Shown in pieces: positions 45,429 to 54,577 of a DNA stretch of 64,000 nucleotides. The position numbers were made by a program, and so were the translations under genes. Position 1 is the stretch's first letter. Each line of letters opens with the position of its first letter. The notes under the pieces were generated by a model, which did not search any database, was not told where the DNA came from, and worked only from the letters and a program-made list of their open reading frames with translations. Origin of the DNA: Syntrophobacterales bacterium (GTDB lineage Bacteria > Desulfobacterota > Desulfobaccia > Desulfobaccales > 0-14-0-80-60-11); assembly GCA_023512475.1 (NCBI GenBank), contig JAILZL010000002.1, positions 120,601 to 184,600 on the forward strand. Direction: 5' to 3'.

Positions 45429-45559
45429 GAGTCCGCTCCCCCCACTTTGGGGGCCCTGGCAAAGAGGCCCTTGCCGGCCCACTTCCCTCATCTCCCGGGG
45501 CAGGCGGCACCTTCCCGTCCCCGGGTCCCCTTCCCTGCTTTCCTTGCGGACAGCCCGCC

Positions 45560-46069
45560 TCAGCTTCCCAGGGCCTCCAGCCCCAGGAGCTCCGCGGCGG
45601 ACAGCACCCGGTCAATATCCAGCAGAATCTTGATGCTCCCCTTGGTCTTGGCGATCCCGAGGATATAGGAATTGTTCAGGCCGCGGCCGAAGTTGGGCGG
45701 GGGCTCCAGATCCTCCGCCCCCACATTGAGGACCTCGGAGACCGCGTCCACCACCACCCCCATCTGCATGAGGCCCTGGCCGCTGTTCACGTCCACCACG
45801 ATGATGCAGGTGCGCTCCCCATACTCCAGGGGCGGGAGACCAAACTTCAGCCGGAGGTCAATGACCGGGATGACCCGGCCCCGGAGGTTGATGACGCCCT
45901 TGACATACTCCGGGGTCTGGGGGATGGCGGTGATCTCCAGCATGCCGATGATTTCCCGCACCTTCAGGATCTCCAGGCCGAACTCCTCCTGGGCCAGAAC
46001 GAAGGTGAGGTATTTGCCCTCCCGGGCTCTGAGTCCCGTCTGCTCCAGGGACCGTGCCGCTTCTCCCAT
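45560..46069 (-). CDS. cheW: Chemotaxis coupling protein CheW
   Basis: A 169-aa scaffold that links chemoreceptors to CheA. It is a single CheW domain: LTFVLAQEEFGLEILKVREI, INLRGRVIPVIDLRLKFG and VVVDAVSEVLNV. The first ~18 residues are an unstructured extension. AAGGAGG precedes the ATG. It lies between the CZB-containing receptor gene (60 nt upstream) and cheR. Confidence 0.95.
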   Translation of the reverse strand: MGEAARSLEQTGLRAREGKYLTFVLAQEEFGLEILKVREIIGMLEITAIPQTPEYVKGVINLRGRVIPVIDLRLKFGLPPLEYGERTCIIVVDVNSGQGLMQMGVVVDAVSEVLNVGAEDLEPPPNFGRGLNNSYILGIAKTKGSIKILLDIDRVLSAAELLGLEALGS

Positions 46070-46129
46070 GGCCGCCTCCTTGGGGGGATGTCGCCCCCCT
46101 CTTTCCTATCGGCGCAAAGTGTCCGCTCG

Positions 46130-48112
46130 TTAAAATTCCTTGAATTCATCCTGATCAAAGGGGATGAGCTCCTCCGGTTTGGCCGCCCCGGCCGGCAGCA
46201 GGGGCTTTTCCGTTATGGCCGGGCGTTTCAGGGCCGGCCGGCCCCGGGTCAGCCGGGCCGCGGCCTGAGGGGTGGCCAGCCGCGGGCCGTTCCTGCCGCC
46301 CCCCACCAGCCGGGTGAGCTCCGCCACCAGGGCCTTCATCTGCTCGGACTGGGCGTTGAGCTCCTCGGAGGCGCTGGCGCTCTCCTCGGCGTTGGCGGCC
46401 ACCTGCTGGGTGACGGTGTTCATCTCGGTCACCGCCTTGTTGATCTGCTCCACCCCCTGGGCCTGCTCGCTGGAGGCCGCGGCGATCTCCGCCACCAGGT
46501 CCTTCATCTTGCCGGTGTCGCTGGCCACCTGGGAGAAGGCCCCGGAGGTCTTCTGCACCAGCTCGGCGCTCTGCTGGACGCGGGAGACGGTCCCCTCGAT
46601 GAGATCCGCGGTGTTCTTGGCGGCCTCCGCGGCCCGCATGGCCAGGGCCCGCACCTCGTCCGCCACCACCGCGAAGCCCGCCCCCGCCTCGCCGGCCCGG
46701 GCCGCCTCCACCGCGGCGTTCAGAGCCAAGAGATTGGTCTGGAAGGCGATCTCATCAATGGTCTTGATGATCTTGGCCGTCTTCTCGCTGGCCCGGGAGA
46801 CCTCCTGCATGGCGCTGATCAGCCCCTGCATGGCCTGCGTCGCCTGGGCCACCACGCCGCTCGTCTCCGCCGCCAGGGCGTCGGCCTGCCGGGCGTTGTC
46901 GGCGTTCTGCCGGGTCATGGAGGCCATTTCCTCCAGGGAGGCGGAGGTCTCCTGCAGGGAGGCGGCCTGCTCACTGGCGCCCTGGGCCAGGGACTGGCTG
47001 GCCCCCGCCACCTGGGCCGCGGCCGCGGCCACCTGCTCCGAGCCCTCCTTCAGGGAGGTGACCACCCGGGTGAGGGTGCCCGTGAGGTTCCGGGTGATGA
47101 GAAAGCCCAGCAGCCCCGCCAGCAGGAGCCCCACCGCCATGGCGGCGAAGGCGATGCCCTTCAGGGAGGCGGCCTCCCCCGCGGCCTGCTGCACCTGCTG
47201 GTGGGCATTTCGAACGACCGCCTCCTTCAGTTTGTCCAGGATGGCGGCCGCGGCCCGCTGCTTCTCCAGGGTCGGGCCCAAAAGCTGTTCCTCCAGGCGC
47301 TGGAAGACCTCATGGGCCTCCTGGGCCGTCTTGAGCAGGGCCTCGAAGTGGCCGAAGGTGTCCTGCATGGCGGGAACCAGCTGGCGTTCATAGACCGCCT
47401 GGGCCTCGGCCCGCTGGCCTGCGGCCATGAGCTCCTTGATGCGCTTCACTGCCTCGTGGAAGCGGAGGTGGGGCTCCTGAACCTCCTTAAGCTCCTTTTT
47501 CAAAGTCTCGTTGTCGGTCTGGAAGGTGGGGAGCCATTTCCCCAGGTTGCAGGCGGTGTGATCCTCCCCGCCGGTGAAGGTCCCCTGCTGGGTGAAGAGG
47601 AGCTGCAGGATCTTCTGGACCAGCAGATAGTGATCCTTGGTGAATTCTTCCAGATTCCGAATGAGTCCATCCGGGTCGGCGATCCCCAGGGCGTCCACCT
47701 GTTTGGCCAGCTCCAGGGCCTTGGTGTTCTCCTGGCGCCAGGCCTCCCGGGCCGGGGCCAGCTGGCGCCAGAGCTCCGCCTCTTCCGGGGTCTTGGGGAG
47801 GCCCTCAAAGGTCTTCCAGGCCTTGCCGTACTGCTCCAGGGCCTGGGCGATGACTTTGTACTGCCGCTCCCGGACCTCCTTGCTGAGCCCTGTGATGGCC
47901 AGGGTCCTTGTGGACCCCCGGATGCTTTCGGCGGCGCTCTCCAGGGTGAGGAGGCTTTCCGCCTTGGGGAGGGCGGCCTCCCCCAAAACCTTCACCTGCT
48001 CCGCCCCCCGGCCGGCGGCATAATAGCCCACCCCGCCCAGGGCCAGGGCCAAAAGCCCCATGACGCCGAAGCCCAGATAGAGTTTGGTCCTCAGCTTCAG
48101 GTTCTGCCACAT
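46130..48112 (-). CDS. Methyl-accepting chemotaxis protein with an extracytoplasmic CZB-like zinc domain
   Basis: A 660-aa receptor. TM1 is at about 10-30 and TM2 at about 319-340. The helical sensor between them contains the pattern of a chemoreceptor zinc-binding (CZB) domain: His161, Cys188 in CNLGKWL, and His215/His219 in [10 protein letters not shown] short post-TM segment leads to the signalling domain with the hairpin tip [21 protein letters not shown] at about 480-500. CZB domains are best known in the cytosol at receptor C-termini, so placement outside the membrane is unusual. Ligand: zinc or an oxidant that attacks the Cys-Zn site (inference). The ATG at 48110-48112 precedes [10 protein letters not shown]; the longer upstream frame is not needed. 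Confidence 0.93.
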   Translation of the reverse strand: MWQNLKLRTKLYLGFGVMGLLALALGGVGYYAAGRGAEQVKVLGEAALPKAESLLTLESAAESIRGSTRTLAITGLSKEVRERQYKVIAQALEQYGKAWKTFEGLPKTPEEAELWRQLAPAREAWRQENTKALELAKQVDALGIADPDGLIRNLEEFTKDHYLLVQKILQLLFTQQGTFTGGEDHTACNLGKWLPTFQTDNETLKKELKEVQEPHLRFHEAVKRIKELMAAGQRAEAQAVYERQLVPAMQDTFGHFEALLKTAQEAHEVFQRLEEQLLGPTLEKQRAAAAILDKLKEAVVRNAHQQVQQAAGEAASLKGIAFAAMAVGLLLAGLLGFLITRNLTGTLTRVVTSLKEGSEQVAAAAAQVAGASQSLAQGASEQAASLQETSASLEEMASMTRQNADNARQADALAAETSGVVAQATQAMQGLISAMQEVSRASEKTAKIIKTIDEIAFQTNLLALNAAVEAARAGEAGAGFAVVADEVRALAMRAAEAAKNTADLIEGTVSRVQQSAELVQKTSGAFSQVASDTGKMKDLVAEIAAASSEQAQGVEQINKAVTEMNTVTQQVAANAEESASASEELNAQSEQMKALVAELTRLVGGGRNGPRLATPQAAARLTRGRPALKRPAITEKPLLPAGAAKPEELIPFDQDEFKEF

Positions 48113-48265
48113 GCTTTCTCTCCTCCCGTGATAGGGGTTAAAGGGGTCAGACCCCCTTGGCCTGCCATTTCCGCTTCGGGACCCGGGCATCGACGCTCAG
48201 GGGAAAACCTGCCTGTGGCCGCGGGGGGAACGCCCGGGGCGTCCCCCTGGGAGGCCGGCCCCGGG

Positions 48266-49732
48266 TCAGCCCCGGCCGCCCTCCAGGTGCATCTGGGCGA
48301 TGGTCTCCAGCTCCCGGACGATGGCCCGCAGCTGCTCGGACTGGGCGGAGAGCTGCTGGGCCGCGGCGGCGCTCTCCTCGGCGCTGGCCGCGGTCTCCTG
48401 GGTGACCCGGTTCATGTCCTGGACGGCCCGGGAGATCTGCTCCACCCCCTGGGCCTGCTCGCCGCTGGCCGCGGCGATCTCCGCCACCAGGTCCTTCACC
48501 TTGCCGGCCCGGCCCGCCACCTGGGAGAAGGTCTCCTGGGTCTGATCCATGAGCTGGGAGCCCTGCTGCACCTGGCGCACCGTGCCCTCGATGAGACCGG
48601 CGGTGTCCCTGGCCGCGGCCGCCGCCCGGATGGCCAGGGCCCGCACCTCGTCGGCCACCACCGCGAAGCCCGCCCCCGCCTCCCCGGCCCGGGCCGCCTC
48701 CACCGCGGCGTTTAAGGCCAGAAGATTGGTCTGGAAGGCGATCTCATCGATGGTCTTGATGATCTTGGCGGTCTGCTGGCCGGCGGCGGTGACCTCCTGC
48801 ATGCAGGCGGCCAGCTCCTGGATGGCCCGGTGGGCCTGCTCCACCACCTGGGCGGTCTCCGCCACCAGGGCATCGGCCTGGCGGGCGTGGTCGGCGTTCC
48901 CCCGGGTCATGGCGGCCATCTCCTCCAGGGAGGCGGAGGTCTCCTCCAGGGCGGCGGCCTGGGCGCTGGCGCCCTGGGCCAGATTCTGGGAGGTCTGGGA
49001 CACCTGGGTGGCCCCGCTCTTCACCTCCTCGGAGATCCGGGTGATGCTCTGCATCACCCCCAGAAGCCGCCCCAGGCGCCTTAAAGGGACGATGAGCCAG
49101 GCCAGAAGGAGAAAAACCACCGGGACCAGGATGATCAGCAGGCGCTGGCGCTGGGCCGCCACCTGCTCCGCCACATCATTGACATAGATGCCGGTGCCCA
49201 CGATCCAGCCCCAGGGCTGGAAGGCCTTCACATAGGAGAGCTTGGGGACGATGCGGGTGGCGTCGTCCTTCCACTGCCACATGTAGGCCACCGTGCCCTC
49301 GCCCTTGTCCCGGCAGACCTGCACCATCTCCAGAAACAGGGCCTTGCCCTTAGGGTCCTTGAAGGTGGAGAGGTCCTTGCCTTCCAGGTCGGGCCGATAG
49401 GGGTGCATCACCATGGCGGGGCCGAAGTCGTTGATCCAGAAATAGTCCTTGTTTTCCGGGCCGTAGCGCATCTGACTCAGGCGCTTTTTGGCCCGCTCCT
49501 GGGCTTCGGCCCGGGAGAACTCCCCCTTCTGGGCCCGGGCCTCATACTCCTGCAGCAGCCCGATGGCGGTCTGCACCATGTCTTTGATCTGGACCTCCTT
49601 TTCCCGGAAGACCATCTCCCGCATGGCCGGCAGGAGCAGGAAGAAAAAGAGGCCGAGAAAGACGGCGATGATGAGAAGGAACTGCGCGAGAATGCGTTCC
49701 CGCAGGGTAAAGCGAATAGTGCCCAGCTTCAT
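48266..49732 (-). CDS. Methyl-accepting chemotaxis protein with single Cache sensor
   Basis: A 488-aa receptor. TM1 ([20 protein letters not shown]) is followed by an extracytoplasmic single-Cache domain ([20 protein letters not shown], then [13 protein letters not shown]) of the kind that binds small carboxylates. TM2 ([18 protein letters not shown]) leads to a standard signalling domain with [22 protein letters not shown] full HAMP domain is not evident. The signalling halves of this receptor and the CZB receptor are nearly identical, indicating duplication with sensor exchange. Confidence 0.94.
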   Translation of the reverse strand: MKLGTIRFTLRERILAQFLLIIAVFLGLFFFLLLPAMREMVFREKEVQIKDMVQTAIGLLQEYEARAQKGEFSRAEAQERAKKRLSQMRYGPENKDYFWINDFGPAMVMHPYRPDLEGKDLSTFKDPKGKALFLEMVQVCRDKGEGTVAYMWQWKDDATRIVPKLSYVKAFQPWGWIVGTGIYVNDVAEQVAAQRQRLLIILVPVVFLLLAWLIVPLRRLGRLLGVMQSITRISEEVKSGATQVSQTSQNLAQGASAQAAALEETSASLEEMAAMTRGNADHARQADALVAETAQVVEQAHRAIQELAACMQEVTAAGQQTAKIIKTIDEIAFQTNLLALNAAVEAARAGEAGAGFAVVADEVRALAIRAAAAARDTAGLIEGTVRQVQQGSQLMDQTQETFSQVAGRAGKVKDLVAEIAAASGEQAQGVEQISRAVQDMNRVTQETAASAEESAAAAQQLSAQSEQLRAIVRELETIAQMHLEGGRG

Positions 49733-49963
49733 GCTCAGCGTCTCCTTTCCTCCTCCCAGGGACGGGGTTGCTGCCGATGGCAAGGGCGGGGTGGGGCGGT
49801 ATTCCTCTCCGGGGCCCCGCAAAAGCCATCCGGAAGGGGAAGCGTGCCCCTCTTTTCCCGCCGGCCGGCGGTCCGGCAACGGGCTGGCCCCGGCCCCCTT
49901 CGCCCTCACCTCCCACCCCCTTCCGGTTGCCTGCCGCTTTCGGCTCCGGCCATCCGTCCGCTT

Positions 49964-52138
49964 TCACCCGGCCAGGGCGAAGAGCCCTCCCACATCCAGG
50001 ATGAGGCCCACCCGGCCGTCCCCCAGGATGGTGCCGCCGGCCAGGCCGGGGCGGTTCTGCAGCAGCTGCCCCAGGGATTTGATCACCACTTCCTGTTTTC
50101 CCAGGATTTCATCCACCAGGAAGGCCCGGGCCTCCCCTTCGTGCTCCACCACCAGCACCAGGGAGTCCCAGGGGTCGGGGCCGGCGCCGGCCAGCCCCAG
50201 GAGCCGGTGCAGACGCACCAGGGGCAGAAGGAGCTGGCGCACCCGGATGAGCTCACCCTTGCCCTCCACGGTGAAGCAGTCTTCCCGGGCGGGGCGCAGG
50301 GTCTCCCGCACCGCCACGGTGGGGAGGATGTAGCGCTCGGCCCCCAGGCGCACCACCAGGCCGTCGATGATGGCCAAAGTCAGGGGCAGGCGCAGGGAGA
50401 AGCGGGTCCCGGCGCCGGGGCGGGTGACGATGTCGATCTTGCCCCGGAGGCTCTCCACCGTCTGCTTCACCACATCCATGCCCACCCCCCGGCCGGAGAC
50501 CTCCGTCACCTGGGCGGCGGTGCTGAAGCCGGGCTCGAAGATGAGGTGGTCGATCTGGCTGGGGGTGAGCTCCCCGGGGCCCACCAGCCCCCGCTCCCGG
50601 GCCTTGGCCAGGATGGCCGCCCGGTTGAGGCCCCGGCCGTCATCCTCAATGTCGAGGATGACGTTCCCCCCTTTGTGATAGGCCCTAAGCACCAGGCGCC
50701 CCTCCGGGGGTTTGCCCGCGGCTTGGCGCTCCTCAGGGGGCTCCAGGCCGTGGTCCACCGCGTTGCGCACCAGGTGCACCAGGGGGTCGTAGATGGCCTC
50801 CACCATGTTGCGGTCGATCTCCGTGTCCTCGCCTTCCAGCTCCAGGTGGACGAGCTTGCCGGTCTTGTGGCTGAGATCCCGCACCAGGCGCACCATGCGC
50901 CTCAGGGTGGCCCCGATGGGGACCATGCGCAGGGACATGGAGATCTTCTGGAGCTCGGTGGTGATGCGGGACATCTGACCCAGATCCCGCACCAGTTTCT
51001 GGTCGGCGGCGGTCAGCACCACCGGATTCTGGCGCACCTGGCTCTGGACGATGACCAGCTCGCCCATGAGGTTCACCAGGGTGTCCAGCTTGGCCAGATC
51101 CACCTTGATGGCCGCGGGGGCCGCCTCCCCGGTCTTGGCCTCGGAGAGCTGCTGCACCAGGGCCCGGGCCACCTTTTGGGGGGCCACCTTGCCCTGCTCC
51201 ACCAGGATCTCCCCCAGGGGCCGGCCGGGTTCCTCCTCCTGCTGGTGCCTCAGGGCGGCCTCCACCTCCCCGGGACTCAGCTCCCCGTCCTGCACCAGGA
51301 TCTCCCCCAGGCGAGGCCTGGAGGAGGGGGTGTCCGTCACCGCGGCGATGCGGGCCTCCAGCGGGCCCAGGTCAAAGGTCCGGAGCGGCCGGGAGGCGGC
51401 CAGGGCTTCCTGGAGGTCCGTGAGCATCTCCCGGAGAAGATCCACCCCGAAGAGGATGACATCCACCAGCTCGGGGGTGACCTGCTGGCGGCCGCTGCGC
51501 ACCTTCTCCAGCAGGGATTCCAGCTCATGGCCCGCCGCCTGGATCTGCTCCAGATGGAGGAAGCCCGCCACCCCCTTGATGGTGTGGAAGGGCCGGAAGA
51601 TGGCGTTCACCGCCTCCAGGTCGTCGGGGTGCTGCTCCAGATGCACCAGGCGGGTTTCGATGCCCTCCAGATGCTCGGCGGCTTCGGTGAGAAAATTGGC
51701 CACCAGCTCCGGGTCCTCGAAGACCGCGCCGCCGGGGGCGGCCTGCGCCGGGGCCGCGCCGGCGGTCTCCGGCGGCGGGGCCCCCAGAAGCTCCGCCGCC
51801 AGGCGCCGGTAGGTCTGCCACTCCTCCGGGACCTCCTGGGGCGGTCGGCCCGCGGCCAGGTGCTGCAGCAGGGCCACCCCCTGGCCCAGGAGCTCCAGGG
51901 CCTGGACGGCGGCGGGGATCTCCTGGAGCACCAGCCGGTTGGTCACCGTCAGGAGCTCCGCCACCAGGGTGTCGGCCTCCGGGAGAGGGCTGGCTTCCAG
52001 CTGGCTCTTCAGGTCCTCCAGTTCCTGGAGGAAGGCCCCCAATGCGGGCAGATCATCGGTGGAGAGCATCACCGCCTTGAGGGCCAGGCGCTCCAGGTTC
52101 TCCGCCCACGGGATGGGCTGCGGACGCTCGTCGCTCAC
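49964..52138 (-). CDS. cheA: Chemotaxis histidine kinase CheA with unusual linker repeats
   Basis: A 724-aa kinase starting at GTG (AAAGGGG upstream). Order: an N-terminal helical region of about 140 residues without a recognised motif; the HPt domain with phospho-His185 in FHTIKGVAGFL; two tandem motifs LGEILVQDGELSPGEVEAAL and LGEILVEQGKVAPQKVARAL (about 275-335), like those at the N-terminus of GspE/PilB-type proteins; dimerisation; HATPase with HLVRNAVDHG and GRGVGMDVVK; and a C-terminal CheW-like domain. The displaced HPt and the GEILV repeats set it apart from E. coli CheA. It lies 21 nt after cheY. Confidence 0.95.
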   Translation of the reverse strand: MSDERPQPIPWAENLERLALKAVMLSTDDLPALGAFLQELEDLKSQLEASPLPEADTLVAELLTVTNRLVLQEIPAAVQALELLGQGVALLQHLAAGRPPQEVPEEWQTYRRLAAELLGAPPPETAGAAPAQAAPGGAVFEDPELVANFLTEAAEHLEGIETRLVHLEQHPDDLEAVNAIFRPFHTIKGVAGFLHLEQIQAAGHELESLLEKVRSGRQQVTPELVDVILFGVDLLREMLTDLQEALAASRPLRTFDLGPLEARIAAVTDTPSSRPRLGEILVQDGELSPGEVEAALRHQQEEEPGRPLGEILVEQGKVAPQKVARALVQQLSEAKTGEAAPAAIKVDLAKLDTLVNLMGELVIVQSQVRQNPVVLTAADQKLVRDLGQMSRITTELQKISMSLRMVPIGATLRRMVRLVRDLSHKTGKLVHLELEGEDTEIDRNMVEAIYDPLVHLVRNAVDHGLEPPEERQAAGKPPEGRLVLRAYHKGGNVILDIEDDGRGLNRAAILAKARERGLVGPGELTPSQIDHLIFEPGFSTAAQVTEVSGRGVGMDVVKQTVESLRGKIDIVTRPGAGTRFSLRLPLTLAIIDGLVVRLGAERYILPTVAVRETLRPAREDCFTVEGKGELIRVRQLLLPLVRLHRLLGLAGAGPDPWDSLVLVVEHEGEARAFLVDEILGKQEVVIKSLGQLLQNRPGLAGGTILGDGRVGLILDVGGLFALAG

Positions 52139-52159
52139 GGTCAGGCCCCTTTGAGGATG

Positions 52160-52561
52160 TCAGGCTGCGGCGAGTTTGCGGAAAATGGCTTCGATCTTTT
52201 CCTGCAGCACTTCGGCGGTGAAGGGTTTGACCACATAATTGTTCACCCCGGCCTTCACCGCCTCCAGGACGTTTTCCTTCAGGCCCTCGGCGGTCACCAT
52301 GAGCACCGGCACCTTGGCGGTGTCCGGGTTCTTCCGGATGTGCTGCAAAAGCTCCAGACCGCTCATGTTGGGCATGTTCCAGTCGGTGACCACCAGGCCG
52401 ATCTTTTCGTTTTTGAGGATCTGCAGGGCGGTGGTACCGTCCTCCGCCTCCACGATGTCCTCGAAGCCGATCTGCTTGAGGATATTGCGCACAATCTTGC
52501 GCATGGTGGCAAAGTCATCCGCCACCAGCACCTTGATGGAGAAATCAATGCAGGAACTCAT
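52160..52561 (-). CDS. cheY: Chemotaxis response regulator CheY
   Basis: A 133-aa receiver: VADDFATMRKIVRNIL (acidic pocket), phospho-Asp in LVVTDWNMPNMSG, MVTAEGL with the switch Thr, and VVKPFT with the conserved Lys. The match to the CheY of E. coli is close through NMPNM(S/D)GLELL, so this is the likely motor-binding copy. GGAGG lies upstream of the ATG. It is first in the cluster; a possible sigma-28 promoter is at 52602-52629. Confidence 0.95.
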   Translation of the reverse strand: MSSCIDFSIKVLVADDFATMRKIVRNILKQIGFEDIVEAEDGTTALQILKNEKIGLVVTDWNMPNMSGLELLQHIRKNPDTAKVPVLMVTAEGLKENVLEAVKAGVNNYVVKPFTAEVLQEKIEAIFRKLAAA

Positions 52562-52601
52562 GGGTACGCCTCCTGACCCCTCCCACGCCGGTCTGGTTCC
52601 C

Positions 52602-52629
52602 TTTTCGACCCGGATTCCGGTTTTCTTTA
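52602..52629 (-). promoter_or_regulatory. Possible sigma-28 (FliA) promoter upstream of cheY
   Basis: On the minus strand TAAA (52626-52629) and GTCGAAAA (52602-52609; consensus GCCGATAA, 6 of 8) are 16 bp apart, one more than ideal. The spacer contains CCGGAATCCG, the core of the 16-bp near-palindrome seen near the sigma-54 genes. Confidence 0.25.
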
Positions 52630-52709
52630 AAGGAAAAACCGTCGGGGCGGGGGGAGGAAGGAAGCCGGTCCCCTTGCATTTTCCGGGGCGTGTGCTAAGA
52701 CTGGCAGGC

Positions 52710-53825
52710 ATGGAGTTTAATGAGTTCACGCGGCGCCGCGCCTGGCTGAGGGAGCAACTGGCGGCCCGGGACCTGGACGCCCATCTGGTCTCCGGTCCGG
52801 AGAACCGCCGCTATCTCACCGGCTTCACCGCCCAGGACGAGCTCCTCACCGAAACCTCGGGTGTCCTTCTGGTGACCCGGGAGCAGGCCTTTCTCCTCAC
52901 CGACTTCCGTTACCGGGAGTGGGCCCAGGCCGAAGCGGTGGGTTGCCAGGTGGTGATTTACCAGAAGAGCCTGGGGGAGACCCTGGCGGAGGTGCTGGCC
53001 GAGGAGGGCGTGGGGCGTCTGGGGTTTGAGCCGGCTTACCTCAGCGTGCGCCAGTATGAGCGCCTCACCCGGGCGGTGGCGGAGGCGGGGCTGACGGTGG
53101 AGTGGCTCCCCCAGGAGAACCTGGTGGAGGAGCGGCGGGAGGCCAAGGACCCGGCGGAGGTGGCGGCCGTGCGCCGGGCTTTGGCCCTGACGGAGCAGGT
53201 ATTGACGGAGGTGGCCGGGCTGCTGGCCCCGGGCCTCACCGAGCGGCAGGTGGCCTGGGAGATTGAGCGGCGCCTGCGGGAGGCCGGGGCTGAGGGTCTG
53301 GCCTTTGCGCCCATCGTGGCCGCCGGCACCAACAGCGCCCGCCCCCACCACCGCCCCGGGGATACCCCCCTCAGACCCGGGGAACCCATCATCATCGACC
53401 TGGGCTGCCGGGTGGAAGGCTATTGCTCGGATCTCACCCGCACCTTCATCCTGGGGGAGCCAACCCCCCGCTTCCGGGAGATCTACGGGTTGGTGCGCCG
53501 GGCCCAAAAGCGGGCCGAGGCGGGGCTCAAGGCGGGCTTACGGAGCGATGCGGCGGACGCCCTGGGGCGGGAGGTCATCCGCCAGGCAGGCTTCGGGGAA
53601 TTCTTCGGCCACTCCCTGGGGCACGGGGTGGGCCTGGCGGTGCATGAGGCCCCCTCCCTCAGCCCCCATGCGGAGCGGGCCACGGTCCTCAAAGCCGGAA
53701 GCCTCGTCACCGTGGAGCCCGGTATTTATCTCCCCGAGTGGGGCGGCGTCCGGCTGGAGAACCTGGTCCTCCTTCAGGAGACCCATGCCGAGGTGCTCAC
53801 CCGGATGGGGTATTATGAGTGGTAG
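52710..53825 (+). CDS. Xaa-Pro aminopeptidase/dipeptidase (M24B)
   Basis: A 371-aa M24 metallopeptidase that removes residues next to proline. The creatinase-type N-terminal domain (about 1-125) contains SGPENRRYLTGF. The pita-bread domain has the five metal ligands: Asp in IIIDLGC, Asp in YCSDLTRTF, His in GHSLGHGVGL, Glu in VTVEPGIYL and Glu in VRLENLVLL. The first ATG with the family start MEFNEFTRRR is used; the open frame continues upstream only as antisense of cheY. The E. coli relatives are PepP and PepQ; length fits PepQ-like enzymes of anaerobes. Confidence 0.94.
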   Translation: MEFNEFTRRRAWLREQLAARDLDAHLVSGPENRRYLTGFTAQDELLTETSGVLLVTREQAFLLTDFRYREWAQAEAVGCQVVIYQKSLGETLAEVLAEEGVGRLGFEPAYLSVRQYERLTRAVAEAGLTVEWLPQENLVEERREAKDPAEVAAVRRALALTEQVLTEVAGLLAPGLTERQVAWEIERRLREAGAEGLAFAPIVAAGTNSARPHHRPGDTPLRPGEPIIIDLGCRVEGYCSDLTRTFILGEPTPRFREIYGLVRRAQKRAEAGLKAGLRSDAADALGREVIRQAGFGEFFGHSLGHGVGLAVHEAPSLSPHAERATVLKAGSLVTVEPGIYLPEWGGVRLENLVLLQETHAEVLTRMGYYEW

Positions 53826-53945
53826 GCGGGCAGGGGAAGAAAAGCTTCGGAGGCGCTCCTTCCTTTGGTGGTGGGGGGTACAGGAAGCGCAGGGTCCGTC
53901 TCCCGTGGCGCCTTTCCCTGACCTGTCTGTGCCTCGTGCCGGCCC

Positions 53946-54383
53946 TCAGGCCGCCGCGGGCGGAGTGAGATGGATGTAGGTGCACAGTCCCTTGGCGATG
54001 AGGCGCACGCCTTGGCGCACCTCCACTTCCCCCAAAGACAGGGTGCGCCCCCGTTTGCTGATGTGGGCCCGGGCCTCAATCCTCCCTTCCTGGACCGGGG
54101 CCAGGAAGTTGATCTTCATCTCCACGGTGCTGATCATCTCCCCGGGGGGCACCAGGCTGAAGAGGGCGTAGGCCACGGCTTCGTCGGCCAGGGCGGCAAT
54201 GACCCCGCCCTGGAGGAAGCCCTGGGAGTTGTGAAACTCCCGGCGGATGGGCAGGACAAAGCGGGCGAAACCCTCCCCCAGTTCCGGCACTTCCACGCCC
54301 ATGTACTGCACAAAGGGGTTGTGAGCCAGGCGGTCCCGGAGCTCCGCTTCGATTTCCGGGGCCAGCGGCTTGATGGCGCTCAT
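53946..54383 (-). CDS. PaaI-type acyl-CoA thioesterase (hotdog fold)
   Basis: A 145-aa hotdog-fold thioesterase. The family segments are EFHNSQGFLQGGVIAALADEAVAYAL (catalytic Asn-x3-Gly and Asp/Glu helix), STVEMKINFLAPVQEG and KRGRTLSLGEVEV. It hydrolyses aryl- or acyl-CoA esters in the cytosol; the substrate is unknown. It converges with the Xaa-Pro peptidase gene. The 120-bp gap between them shows no clear terminator. Confidence 0.9.
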   Translation of the reverse strand: MSAIKPLAPEIEAELRDRLAHNPFVQYMGVEVPELGEGFARFVLPIRREFHNSQGFLQGGVIAALADEAVAYALFSLVPPGEMISTVEMKINFLAPVQEGRIEARAHISKRGRTLSLGEVEVRQGVRLIAKGLCTYIHLTPPAAA

Positions 54384-54440
54384 GAGCTTCTCCCTTCCCC
54401 TGCGGTGCGGTCGTCACCGCCTCATGATACCATGGGGCCG

Positions 54441-54469
54441 TTGCAATTGTCTGCCTGTGGCCCTACAAT
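54441..54469 (+). promoter_or_regulatory. Sigma-70 promoter for cooC
   Basis: TTGCAA (54441-54446), 17 bp, TACAAT (54464-54469). The cooC ATG is at 54578, so the leader is about 100 nt. Confidence 0.55.
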
Positions 54470-54577
54470 TTCAAGGAGAGGGGGAGGAGGGGCCGCCCCG
54501 GGGCTGACCGCCCCACACAACGGCTTCCGTGGCAGGCGGGCTTTAGATCCCCCCAGATCTTCCGTGGAGGACAATCA

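Noticed and set aside
46088..48715. Plus-strand open frame of 875 codons opposite the two chemoreceptor genes
   Set aside because: Leu/Gly-rich antisense reading of the repetitive, Ala-rich receptor genes; no homology-like features.
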